Both the position numbers and the translations under genes were made by a program. This document shows, piece by piece, positions 56,861-64,000 of a stretch of 64,000 bases of DNA (positions are counted from its first letter, which is position 1; every line of letters starts with the position of its first letter). A model generated the notes under the pieces. That model saw nothing but the letters and a program-made list of their open reading frames with translations. It was not told the DNA's origin and searched no databases. The DNA lies in contig NZ_QYRP01000002.1 of assembly GCF_003600895.1 (NCBI RefSeq), positions 1,178,001-1,242,000 on the forward strand, in the 5' to 3' direction. This DNA comes from Nocardioides cavernaquae. GTDB taxonomy: Bacteria; Actinomycetota; Actinomycetes; Propionibacteriales; Nocardioidaceae.

Positions 56861-57547
56861 ATGACCACCATGCTGTCCCGCCTCACCTCTCGCCACGGCG
56901 TCTCGGTGGCTCTCGTGGTCTTCGTCATGGTGCTGATCACGTTCCCCGTGGTCTGGAGCGCCTGGAACTCGTGGCGTCTCGACGTCGTGGGTGTGGAGAC
57001 GACGGCCGAGGTCACCGGCACCGACACGCTTCCCCCGAGCTCGCCCCAGCCTGACCGGTTCTTCATCCGCTACCACCTGCCGACCGACGCGGACCCGCAG
57101 CACTCCCAGTACACCGCCGAGGTCGACGAGGAGACCTATGAGTCGGCGAAGGCGACGGACCAGGTTCGCGCGACCTACCTCCCGGGCAACCCGGGCGCCA
57201 ACGTCGTCGAGGGCCACGTGTCCAACCGGATCGTGCTCTGGCTCGTCCTCGCGGCAGACCTCTCCATGCTCGGCGTCCTTGCCCTGGCGCTGAAGTTCGG
57301 CGACAGGCCGGAGCAGCAGCTGGTCCTGCTGGCCACGGAGGACGTGGTGCGGTGCAAGCCCGGGTTCGCGGTCGAGCAGGACGGCTTGAACTACGTCGTG
57401 CGCGGTGACATCGTCTCCATCGGCACCGGCGAGTTCGTGATCCACGTCGGAGCCGGACGTGACGTGCGGGTCGTGCTCGGTGAGTACCGCAACCCGGTGG
57501 GGCACCAGCAGCCGGCCGAGGTGCGGGGACGCAGCTTCACTCCCTGA
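56861..57547 (+). CDS. DUF3592-like membrane protein
   Basis: 228 residues: an N-terminal TM helix (VSVALVVFVMVLITFPVVWSAWNS), a beta-rich domain (TTAEVTGTD..RFFIRYHL..VRATYLPGNPGANVVEG) of DUF3592 type, a second TM helix (RIVLWLVLAADLSMLGVLALAL), and a cytoplasmic tail. Function unknown. Confidence 0.7.
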   Translation: MTTMLSRLTSRHGVSVALVVFVMVLITFPVVWSAWNSWRLDVVGVETTAEVTGTDTLPPSSPQPDRFFIRYHLPTDADPQHSQYTAEVDEETYESAKATDQVRATYLPGNPGANVVEGHVSNRIVLWLVLAADLSMLGVLALALKFGDRPEQQLVLLATEDVVRCKPGFAVEQDGLNYVVRGDIVSIGTGEFVIHVGAGRDVRVVLGEYRNPVGHQQPAEVRGRSFTP

Positions 57548-57608
57548 CCGGTCACCGCGACCGAAAAATCGCAGGACCCCGCGTCGCAGTTGCTGAGACG
57601 CTGGCCCC

Positions 57609-58367
57609 ATGCCGACCACGCTGTCTGTCACCGAGCACCTCGAAGGACTACGGGAGGCGCTGGTCTCCTTCGTCCGGTACGCCGACCGCGCCGGCCTGCG
57701 CGCGGGGGTGCCGACCACGCCGGACTGGAACGTCCGCAACCTGATCGCCCACCAGGGGATGGTGCACCGCTGGGCTGCGGGCAACCTACGCGGTCTGAGC
57801 TCTGACCCCGAGGCGCTCGAGCGGGAGGGTCAGACCTCCATCGATCCGGTCGAGTGGTTGCGCGACGGCGCGATCGACTTCGTGACAGCCCTGACCCAGG
57901 CGCCGGAGACGGTCGGCGCTCCCGTCTTCCTCCACGATGCACCCGGCCCGCGGCAGTTCTGGGCGCGGCGGCAGTGCCACGAGACCACCATCCATGCCGT
58001 CGACGCGATGGCGGCCGCGCTCGGGCGGGCGCCGTCGGGGGAGGAGACCTGGATCGGTCCGGCGCTCGCGCTCGACGGGATCGATGAGCTGGTGCGTGGC
58101 TTCCTTCCGCGGCCGAAGTCGACGTTGCGCTCGGACGAGCCGGTCACGATCGCGGTCCGTCCCGACGAGGGGGAGCGGGCCTGGCTGGTGTCCGTCTCGC
58201 CCGAGCCCGCGGTGACGGAGGAGGTCTCCGTTGCGGATACCCGGTGCGCTGCGGCGGACATCCAGCTGACAGGTGGCGCGGTGAGTCTCTACCTGCAGCT
58301 GTGGAACCGTGCCGCCGCGCACGCGGTACCCGAGTTGTGGCGAGAGCGCAGCCGCATCGTCTGGTGA
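57609..58367 (+). CDS. mycothiol-dependent maleylpyruvate isomerase-family protein
   Basis: 252 residues of the DinB/MDMPI superfamily: TPDWNVRNLIAHQGMVHRWAAGNL, then the metal-site His in RQCHETTIHAVDAMAAALG, and an MDMPI C-terminal domain (VRPDEGERAWLVSVSPEP..QLTGGAVSLYLQLWNR). Probably a thiol-dependent transferase/isomerase or mycothiol enzyme; specific reaction unknown. Precedes the AlkB cluster. Confidence 0.82.
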   Translation: MPTTLSVTEHLEGLREALVSFVRYADRAGLRAGVPTTPDWNVRNLIAHQGMVHRWAAGNLRGLSSDPEALEREGQTSIDPVEWLRDGAIDFVTALTQAPETVGAPVFLHDAPGPRQFWARRQCHETTIHAVDAMAAALGRAPSGEETWIGPALALDGIDELVRGFLPRPKSTLRSDEPVTIAVRPDEGERAWLVSVSPEPAVTEEVSVADTRCAAADIQLTGGAVSLYLQLWNRAAAHAVPELWRERSRIVW

Positions 58368-58422
58368 CCCTTCACACCCTTGACACCCTGTGTTTACAAA
58401 AGGAGACTGGGCGTCAAGAGAG

Positions 58423-58447
58423 TTTACAGATCGGCTCCATTTGTAAA
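58423..58447. promoter_or_regulatory. TTTACA-N13-TGTAAA operator, alkB copy 1
   Basis: Perfect 6-bp inverted arms with a 13-base spacer, 36 bases before the start codon. A TTGACAC (-35-like) and an additional TTTACA (58393) lie upstream. The same structure precedes the two other alkB genes. Confidence 0.75.
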
Positions 58448-58482
58448 GAGTCGGTCTGGACGAAGGATCCGGAGGCGCACCA

Positions 58483-59994
58483 ATGACTGATCCCACGGCG
58501 GGCACCGTTCGCGACGGCACGACCGGCATCGACGGCGAGGAGTGGAAGGACGGCAAGAAGTACGCCTGGCTCCTGGGCATCGTCGTCCCGATCCTGCCGC
58601 TCCTCGGCATCATGGGGGCCACCGGCCTGGACTGGAAGTGGGCGCTCTGGATCGGGCCCATCGCGATCTTCGTGGTCATCGCCCTGCTCGACGTGCTGCT
58701 CGGCCTCGACGGCAAGAACCCGCCGGAGGAGATGATCGACGAGCTCGAGAACAACCGTTACTACCGCTGGGTGACCTACGCCTACCTGCCGTTCCAGTAC
58801 GCCGGGCTCGCCGCCGTCATGTACTTCATCGCGGTGGGCAATCCGTTCGCGGCGGTCGCCGACCTGTTCGGCACCGTCCCCGGCGCCGGGATCTTCGACG
58901 AGGTCACGCTCTCCGTCTGGGACAAGATCGGCGTCGCGATCACCGCCGGCTGCGTCGCGGGCATCGGGATCAACACCGCGCACGAGCTGGGCCACAAGAA
59001 GGAGTCGGTCGAGCGCTGGCTCTCCAAGATCGCGCTCGCCCAGTCGTTCTACGGTCACTTCTACATCGAGCACAACCGGGGCCACCACGTCCGCGTGGCC
59101 ACGCCTGAGGACCCGGCTTCCTCGCGGCTCGGGGAGACCTTCTACGAGTTCTGGCCGCGGACCGTGTCGGGCTCGCTGAAGTCGGCGTGGGAGCTCGAGG
59201 CCAAGCGCTACAAGCGCAAGGGCACGCACCCGTTCCACCTCGGCAACGAGGTGCTCAACGCCTGGGCCATGTCGGTCGTGCTCTTCGGTGGCCTGATCGC
59301 GTGGCTCGGCGTCGGCATCGCGCCGTACCTGCTGATCAACATCGTGTTCGGCTTCTCGCTGCTGGAGGTCGTCAACTACCTCGAGCACTACGGCATGCTG
59401 CGCCAGAAGGTCGGTCCCGAGGGCAAGCAGCGCTACGAGCGCGTCGCCCCGCGGCACTCGTGGAACTCCAACAACCGGGTGACCAACATCTTCCTGTACC
59501 ACCTGCAGCGCCACTCGGACCACCACGCGAACCCCACCCGCCGCTACCAGGCCCTGCGCGACTTCGAAGAGGCCCCGGTGCTGCCGTGCGGCTACGCCGG
59601 CGCCATCGTCCTCGCGGTCATTCCGCCCGTCTGGCGACGCGTGATGGACAAGAAGGTGCTCTCCCACCTCGGCGGCGACATCACCCTCGCCAACATCCAG
59701 CCCCGCAAGAGGGCGTACTACTACGAGAAGTACGCCGCGGCGCCGCACGAGGTCGTGCCCGTCGCCGACGACGTCACTGCGCACTCCTTCGACAACGTCG
59801 AGGTCCTCGCGGCGAAGTGCCCGGGTTGCTCCTACGTCTACGAGGTCGCGGCAGGTGACGAGCACGAGGGCTGGGCCGCCGGCACGGCGTGGGCCGAGAT
59901 CCCCGACACCTGGTGCTGCCCGGACTGCGGGGTGCGCGAGAAGGTCGACTTCATCGCGGTCGACCCGGAGACCCTGAAGGTCGACGCCCGCTGA
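58483..59994 (+). CDS. alkB: alkane 1-monooxygenase-rubredoxin fusion, copy 1
   Basis: Integral membrane di-iron hydroxylase that oxidises the terminal carbon of n-alkanes, with its electron donor rubredoxin fused at the C terminus. 503 residues: TM helices in the first 150, His boxes HELGHKKESVERW (about residue 167), EHNRGHHVRVATPEDPASS (about 197), LQRHSDHHANPTRRY (about 343), also NYLEHYGM; rubredoxin from about 445 with CPGCSYVYEV and CCPDCGVREK. GGAGG-type site before the ATG. Confidence 0.96.
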   Translation: MTDPTAGTVRDGTTGIDGEEWKDGKKYAWLLGIVVPILPLLGIMGATGLDWKWALWIGPIAIFVVIALLDVLLGLDGKNPPEEMIDELENNRYYRWVTYAYLPFQYAGLAAVMYFIAVGNPFAAVADLFGTVPGAGIFDEVTLSVWDKIGVAITAGCVAGIGINTAHELGHKKESVERWLSKIALAQSFYGHFYIEHNRGHHVRVATPEDPASSRLGETFYEFWPRTVSGSLKSAWELEAKRYKRKGTHPFHLGNEVLNAWAMSVVLFGGLIAWLGVGIAPYLLINIVFGFSLLEVVNYLEHYGMLRQKVGPEGKQRYERVAPRHSWNSNNRVTNIFLYHLQRHSDHHANPTRRYQALRDFEEAPVLPCGYAGAIVLAVIPPVWRRVMDKKVLSHLGGDITLANIQPRKRAYYYEKYAAAPHEVVPVADDVTAHSFDNVEVLAAKCPGCSYVYEVAAGDEHEGWAAGTAWAEIPDTWCCPDCGVREKVDFIAVDPETLKVDAR

Positions 59995-60102
59995 CCTGAG
60001 GCCCGGCAGCCGGAGGCTCAACGGCCGGACCAGACCGCGGGTGTTGTCTCGAACACCATGTCCTTGACACCTGTATGAACGTCATGCGAGCCTCCGTGAG
60101 GT

Positions 60103-60127
60103 TTTACAGGGGGAGGGCTCTTGTAAA
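60103..60127. promoter_or_regulatory. TTTACA-N13-TGTAAA operator, alkB copy 2
   Basis: Same arms and spacer as in front of copies 1 and 3. A TTGACAC lies about 40 bases upstream. Confidence 0.75.
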
Positions 60128-60152
60128 GGGAGAGTCTGAGGAGGCTCGCAAC

Positions 60153-61685
60153 ATGATCGATCCGACCGCTGGCACCGTCCCCGTGGGGTCCACGGAGGCA
60201 TGGAAGGACAAGAAGCGCTACCTGTGGCTTCTCGGCCTCATGGTCCCGGGCTTCGGCATCCTGGCCGTGGTGGCCTATGCCTACACCGACTGGTGGTGGC
60301 TGCTGCTCGCCGGGCCGGCTCTGGTCAACGTGATCATCCCGGTCTTCGACCTCATCTTCGGCAAGGACTCGTCCAATCCGCCGGACGAGGTGATCGAGGC
60401 GCTCGAGAACGACAAGTACTACCGCTGGGTGGTCTACGCGTTCCTGCCGCTGCAGTTCTTCATCCTCTGGGCGGTCTTCTACCTGGTCACCCAGGGCAAC
60501 CCGATCCTCGCCGTCACCAACCTGCTCAACATCACCGACTGGGCCGCCGCCAACCTCGGCGCTGACCTGGTCCGCCCGATGGCCGAGAACGGCGCCTCCG
60601 ACCTGACCTGGTTCGAGAAGACGTCGATTGCCTTCTCCGCCGCCGCCGTCATGGGCATCGGCATCAACACTGCGCACGAGCTGGGCCACAAGAAGGAGTC
60701 GGTCGAGCGCTGGCTCTCGAAGATCGCCCTTGCGCCGACCTTCTACGGCCACTTCTACATCGAGCACAACCGGGGTCACCACGTCCGCGTCGCCACCCCC
60801 GAGGACCCGGCCTCCTCGCGCCTGGGCGAGTCCTTCTACACGTTCTGGTTCCGCACCGTCTCGGGTTCCTTCAAGAGCGCCTGGGAGCTCGAGGCCAAGC
60901 GCTACAAGCGCAAGGGCACGCACCCGTTCCACCTGGGCAACGACGTGCTCAACGCGTGGCTGATGTCTGCGGTGCTCTTCGGTGCCTCGATCGCCTACTT
61001 CGGCATCGGGCTGCTCCCGTACGCGCTGGTCATCATCGTCGCCGGCTTCTCGCTGCTGGAGATCATCAACTACGTCGAGCACTACGGCCTCTGCCGCCAG
61101 AAGGTCGGTCCGCCCGAGCGCCAGCGCTACGAGCGGGTCGCCCCGCGCCACTCGTGGAACTCGAACAACATCGTCACCAACATCTTCCTGTACCACCTGC
61201 AGCGTCACTCGGACCACCACGCGAACCCGGTCCGCCGCTACCAGGCGCTGCGCGACTTCGAGGAGTCCCCGGCGCTGCCGACCGGCTACGCGGGCACGCT
61301 GACGCTGGCGCTGTTCCCGCCGCTGTGGCGCAAGGTCATGGACGACCGCGTCTTCCACCACATCGGCAACGACATCACCCAGGCCAACATCCAGCCGAGC
61401 AAGCGCGAGAAGTACTTCGCGAAGTACGGCACCGCCGAGCAGCAGCGGGTCGAGGCGGGCGAGGACGTGACGGCGCAGCACTTCGACATCGAGGTCCTCG
61501 CGGCGAAGTGCCCGGGTTGCTCCTACGTCTACGAGGTCGCGGCGGGCAACGAGCACGAGGGCTTCGCCGCCGGCACCGCCTGGAACGAGATCCCGGACGA
61601 CTGGACCTGCCCCGACTGCGGCGTGCGGGAGAAGCTCGACTTCGTCCCGGTCGACCCGGAGACCCTCCAGGTCGAGGCCAGCTGA
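60153..61685 (+). CDS. alkB: alkane 1-monooxygenase-rubredoxin fusion, copy 2
   Basis: 510 residues. Same domains: His boxes HELGHKKESVERW, EHNRGHHVRVATPEDPASS, LQRHSDHHANPVRRY, then fused rubredoxin (CPGCSYVYEV..CPDCGVREKLDFV). The N-terminal third and linker differ most from copies 1 and 3 (for example an inserted NLLNITDWAAANLGADL). ATG at 60153 chosen from GAGG upstream; an earlier ATG at 60075 lies upstream of the operator. Confidence 0.96.
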   Translation: MIDPTAGTVPVGSTEAWKDKKRYLWLLGLMVPGFGILAVVAYAYTDWWWLLLAGPALVNVIIPVFDLIFGKDSSNPPDEVIEALENDKYYRWVVYAFLPLQFFILWAVFYLVTQGNPILAVTNLLNITDWAAANLGADLVRPMAENGASDLTWFEKTSIAFSAAAVMGIGINTAHELGHKKESVERWLSKIALAPTFYGHFYIEHNRGHHVRVATPEDPASSRLGESFYTFWFRTVSGSFKSAWELEAKRYKRKGTHPFHLGNDVLNAWLMSAVLFGASIAYFGIGLLPYALVIIVAGFSLLEIINYVEHYGLCRQKVGPPERQRYERVAPRHSWNSNNIVTNIFLYHLQRHSDHHANPVRRYQALRDFEESPALPTGYAGTLTLALFPPLWRKVMDDRVFHHIGNDITQANIQPSKREKYFAKYGTAEQQRVEAGEDVTAQHFDIEVLAAKCPGCSYVYEVAAGNEHEGFAAGTAWNEIPDDWTCPDCGVREKLDFVPVDPETLQVEAS

Positions 61686-61724
61686 CGGGAGAACCGAACC
61701 CGGCGGGCCATGGCCCGCACCGTC

Positions 61725-61756
61725 CAGGCGGCGTACTTTCTCAAGTACGCCGCCTG
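61725..61756 (+). terminator. terminator after alkB copy 2
   Basis: 14-bp perfect stem CAGGCGGCGTACTT / AAGTACGCCGCCTG with a TCTC loop. A 16-bp GCGGGCCATGGCCCGC palindrome lies just before it. This supports separate transcription of copy 3. Confidence 0.75.
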
Positions 61757-61880
61757 CGGCGTTTCTCGGGCGTCCTCGCCTCCAGCGCTGCACGTGGTGC
61801 GGCTCACACTGTTTGGAACGCAGTGTTCCCGACACCTTGTTGACACGCCGTCTTTACAAATGTGACCGTTGTGTCAACGC

Positions 61881-61905
61881 TTTACAAGCAACCTGCTTTT
61901 GTAAA
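61881..61905. promoter_or_regulatory. TTTACA-N13-TGTAAA operator, alkB copy 3
   Basis: Same arms and 13-base spacer; a TTGACAC and an additional TTTACA (61853) lie upstream as in copy 1. Confidence 0.75.
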
Positions 61906-61928
61906 AGGCAAGCCGAGGAGGCTCGACG

Positions 61929-63443
61929 ATGGTGGATCCGACCGCCGGTACCGTTCCAGCAGGAACGACCGAAGACTGGAAGGACAAGAAGCGCTACCTG
62001 TGGCTTCTCGGCCTGCTGATCCCGGGCCTCGGCATCATCGCCGTCCTGGCCTACGCGCAGTTCGAGCTCGGCGTCGTGCTCTGGGCCGGCCCGATCCTGA
62101 TCCTCGTGGTCGTCCCGATCCTCGACCTGATCTTCGGGCTCGACGCCTCCAACCCGCCTGACGACATCATCGAGGCGCTGGAGAACGACAAGTACTACCG
62201 CTGGATCACCTACCTGTACCTGCCGATCCAGTACTTCGTGCTGATCGCTGCGATGTACATGGTCGTCGTCGGCAACCCGATCGCAGCGCTGGCCGATCTC
62301 GTCGGCATCAAGGATGCGATCGACGGCAGTGCCTTCTCGCAGCTGGTCCGCGACTTCGACCTCGCGTTGTGGGAGAAGATCGGCCTGGCCCTGTCCGTCG
62401 GCGCGATCGGCGGCATCGGCATCAACACCGCCCACGAGCTGGGCCACAAGAAGGAGGCCAACGAGCGTTGGCTCTCCAAGATCGCGCTGGCCCAGTCGGC
62501 GTACGGTCACTTCTACATCGAGCACAACCGCGGCCACCACGTCCGCGTCGCGACCCCGGAGGACCCCGCGTCCTCGCGCCTGGGTGAGAGTTTCTACGCC
62601 TTCTGGCCGCGCACGGTGTCCGGCTCGCTGAAGTCGGCCTGGGAGCTCGAGGCCAAGCGCTACCGCCGCAAGGGCACGCACCCGTTCCACTGGGGCAACG
62701 ACGTCCTGAACGCCTGGCTGATGACCGTGGTGCTCTTCGGTGGCCTCACCCTGTGGCTCGGCGTCGGCGTCCTGCCGTTCCTCGCGCTCCAGGCCGTCAT
62801 CGGGTTCTCGCTGCTGGAGGTCATCAACTACCTCGAGCACTACGGCATGAAGCGCCAGAAGGTCGGCCCTGAGGGCAAGCAGCGCTACGAGCGTGTCGCT
62901 CCGCGCCACTCGTGGAACAGCAACAACATCCCGACCAACGTGGTGCTCTACCACCTGCAGCGTCACTCGGACCACCACGCCAACCCGGTCCGTCGCTACC
63001 AGGCGCTGCGCGACTTCGAGGAGTCCCCGACGCTGCCCACGGGCTACGCCGGCTCGCTGACGATCGCCCTGTTCCCGCCGCTGTGGCGCAAGGTCATGGA
63101 CCAGCGCGTCGTCGACCACCTCGGTGGGGACATCACGCTGGCCAACATCGCGCCGCGCAAGAAGGACAAGTACTACGCGAAGTACGGCGTGGAGCTCGAG
63201 GGCGCCTTTGTGATCGGCGAGGACGTCACCGCGCAGAGCTTCGACACCGAGGTGCTCGCAGCGAAGTGCCCGGGTTGCTCCTACGTCTACGAGGTCGCTG
63301 TCGGCAACGAGCACGAGGGCTTCGCCGCCGGCACCGCGTGGAATGAGATTCCGGCCGACTGGACGTGTCCTGACTGCGGTGTCCGGGAGAAGATGGACTT
63401 CATCCCGGTCAACCCTGAGACGCTGAAGGTGGAAACGCGATGA
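61929..63443 (+). CDS. alkB: alkane 1-monooxygenase-rubredoxin fusion, copy 3
   Basis: 504 residues with the full AlkB His-box set (HELGHKKEANERW, EHNRGHHVRVATPEDPASS, LQRHSDHHANPVRRY) and a C-terminal rubredoxin (CPGCSYVYEVAVGNEHEGF..CPDCGVREKMDFI). Differs from the others in the N-terminal TM region and in the linker before rubredoxin (KDKYYAKYGVELEGAFVIGED). GAGGAGG ahead of the ATG. Its stop overlaps the ferredoxin ATG by 4 bases, so the two are coupled. Confidence 0.96.
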   Translation: MVDPTAGTVPAGTTEDWKDKKRYLWLLGLLIPGLGIIAVLAYAQFELGVVLWAGPILILVVVPILDLIFGLDASNPPDDIIEALENDKYYRWITYLYLPIQYFVLIAAMYMVVVGNPIAALADLVGIKDAIDGSAFSQLVRDFDLALWEKIGLALSVGAIGGIGINTAHELGHKKEANERWLSKIALAQSAYGHFYIEHNRGHHVRVATPEDPASSRLGESFYAFWPRTVSGSLKSAWELEAKRYRRKGTHPFHWGNDVLNAWLMTVVLFGGLTLWLGVGVLPFLALQAVIGFSLLEVINYLEHYGMKRQKVGPEGKQRYERVAPRHSWNSNNIPTNVVLYHLQRHSDHHANPVRRYQALRDFEESPTLPTGYAGSLTIALFPPLWRKVMDQRVVDHLGGDITLANIAPRKKDKYYAKYGVELEGAFVIGEDVTAQSFDTEVLAAKCPGCSYVYEVAVGNEHEGFAAGTAWNEIPADWTCPDCGVREKMDFIPVNPETLKVETR

Positions 63444-63631
63444 AGATCGTCGTCGATCGCGACAAGTGCGAAGGACTCGGCATGTGCGAGTCCATGGCTC
63501 ACGAGTACTTTGAGGTGGATGACGACGACATGCTCGTCATCCACGACGAGAACCCGCCGGAGGAGGACCGCAAGATGGTCCTCGCCGCGGTCAACTCCTG
63601 CCCGGTCCTCGCGCTGACGCTGGAAGGCTGA
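63440..63631 (+). CDS. small ferredoxin (3Fe-4S/4Fe-4S type)
   Basis: 63 residues: MKIVVDRDKCEGLGMCESMAHEYFEV and NSCPVLALTLEG. The Cys spacing (Cys-x5-Cys, then Cys-Pro) is that of the actinobacterial P450-associated ferredoxins with a single cluster. Overlaps alkB copy 3. It may supply electrons to rubredoxin or another oxygenase; no reductase gene is seen here. Confidence 0.88.
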   Translation: MKIVVDRDKCEGLGMCESMAHEYFEVDDDDMLVIHDENPPEEDRKMVLAAVNSCPVLALTLEG

Positions 63632-63676
63632 AGCCAGCAGCGCGAGGCGCTGCAGGGCTGCGGGCTGACAGTGCCG

Positions 63677-63738
63677 GGTTCCGGCCCGTAATCTGTTCGC
63701 CAGGCGGAAACGCCGGGTGGGCGGAGCGGGCCGGAACC
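63677..63738. promoter_or_regulatory. 12-bp inverted repeat before the TetR gene
   Basis: GGTTCCGGCCCG (63677-63688) and CGGGCCGGAACC (63727-63738), 38 bases apart, ending 32 bases before the TetR start. Could be operator half-sites or a terminator for the alkB3-ferredoxin transcript. It differs from the TTTACA-N13-TGTAAA element. Confidence 0.4.
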
Positions 63739-63770
63739 GCACGACCGCTGACTATCGAAAGGTGCCACCG

Positions 63771-64000
63771 TTGTCCGCCATGACCGTGGGGATCGCCGAG
63801 ACGGCCACGATCCGCGACCGCATCGTCGTGGCTGCGACCGAGGTGACCACGACCCAGGGCTGGTCATCGGTCACGATGTCCCGGCTGGCCGACGCGGTCG
63901 GCGTCAGCCGCCAGACCGTCTACAACGAGATCGGCACCAAGACCGCGCTGGCGGAGGCGATGATCCTCGGCGAGCTCGCTCGCTTCCTCGAGCGTGTCGA
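63771..64000 (+). CDS. TetR-family regulator (cut by window end)
   Basis: At least 76 residues before the window ends: DRIVVAATEVTTTQGWSSVTMSRLADAVGVSRQTVYNEIGTKTALAEAMILGELARFL, a clear TetR helix-turn-helix. TTG at 63771 is favoured (AAAGG 7-11 bases upstream), ATG at 63780 is possible. Its location suggests it senses alkanes or their products and acts on the shared alkB operators; not shown. Confidence 0.9.
   Translation, partial: MSAMTVGIAETATIRDRIVVAATEVTTTQGWSSVTMSRLADAVGVSRQTVYNEIGTKTALAEAMILGELARFLERV

Noticed and set aside
56195..57784. 530-codon N-terminal extension of the Rieske gene
   Set aside because: Antisense to nitroreductase and DUF3592 genes; the family start MKLVGPARSF fits.
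58414..63314. Three long antisense frames over the alkB genes
   Set aside because: All three have similar sequence because they are mirror frames of paralogous genes; composition is Asp/Arg/Val-rich shadow type.

Overview
The window is chromosomal DNA around the replication origin of a high-GC actinobacterium. The origin-side order parB-parA-rsmG-jag-yidC-yidD-rnpA-rpmH / dnaA-dnaN-gnd-recF-dciA-gyrB-gyrA-DUF3566-tRNA-Ile-tRNA-Ala, followed by the ppiA-rhomboid-crgA-DUF881-pknB-pknA-pbpA-rodA-pstP-fhaB-fhaA-tRNA-Leu block, is typical of Actinomycetia. Short-form gnd next to recF, AlkB-rubredoxin fusions and the general protein style suggest Nocardioidaceae (Nocardioides-like). That family placement is inference.

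Layout. 0-5 kb: an Lrp-type regulator and an agmatine-to-putrescine module (aguA, aguB), with a TetR regulator and an APC permease; two 17-bp palindromes suggest that the TetR protein controls both transcription units. 5-24 kb: malic enzyme, then chromosome segregation (parAB with parS-type sites), membrane insertion and RNA processing genes, the dnaA/oriC region, DNA gyrase and two tRNAs. 24.1-37.6 kb: a 13.4-kb integrative element of the actinomycete (AICE, pSAM2-like) type inserted in the 3' half of tRNA-Ala. It has integrase, excisionase, a RepSA-like initiator, a WhiB-like protein, an FtsK/TraSA translocase, a Pra-like activator, a GntR/KorSA-type repressor with repeated operators, a HAD phosphatase, and a cargo of DUF3644 protein, MvaI/BcnI-type endonuclease, Vsr and a C5-cytosine methyltransferase. 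A 43/44-bp direct repeat bounds it.

37.6-53.4 kb: a lipoprotein, a metallo-beta-lactamase-fold hydrolase, SURF1, small membrane proteins, cyclophilin and rhomboid, then the cell-division and Ser/Thr kinase cluster transcribed leftward from fhaA to pknB, with an unusual two-unit CrgA. 53.4-58.4 kb: two short-chain dehydrogenases, a Rieske protein, a nitroreductase and small enzymes. 58.4-64 kb: three tandem alkane 1-monooxygenase (AlkB) genes, each fused to a C-terminal rubredoxin and each preceded by the same palindrome, TTTACA-N13-TGTAAA, then a ferredoxin and a TetR gene cut by the window end.

The observations most worth following are the shared operator in front of three AlkB-rubredoxin genes, the AICE with its restriction cargo and repeated GntR operators, the 22-bp tandem repeat family at three intergenic sites, a DnaA-box palindrome far from oriC, and the recF gene, which has no conventional start codon.
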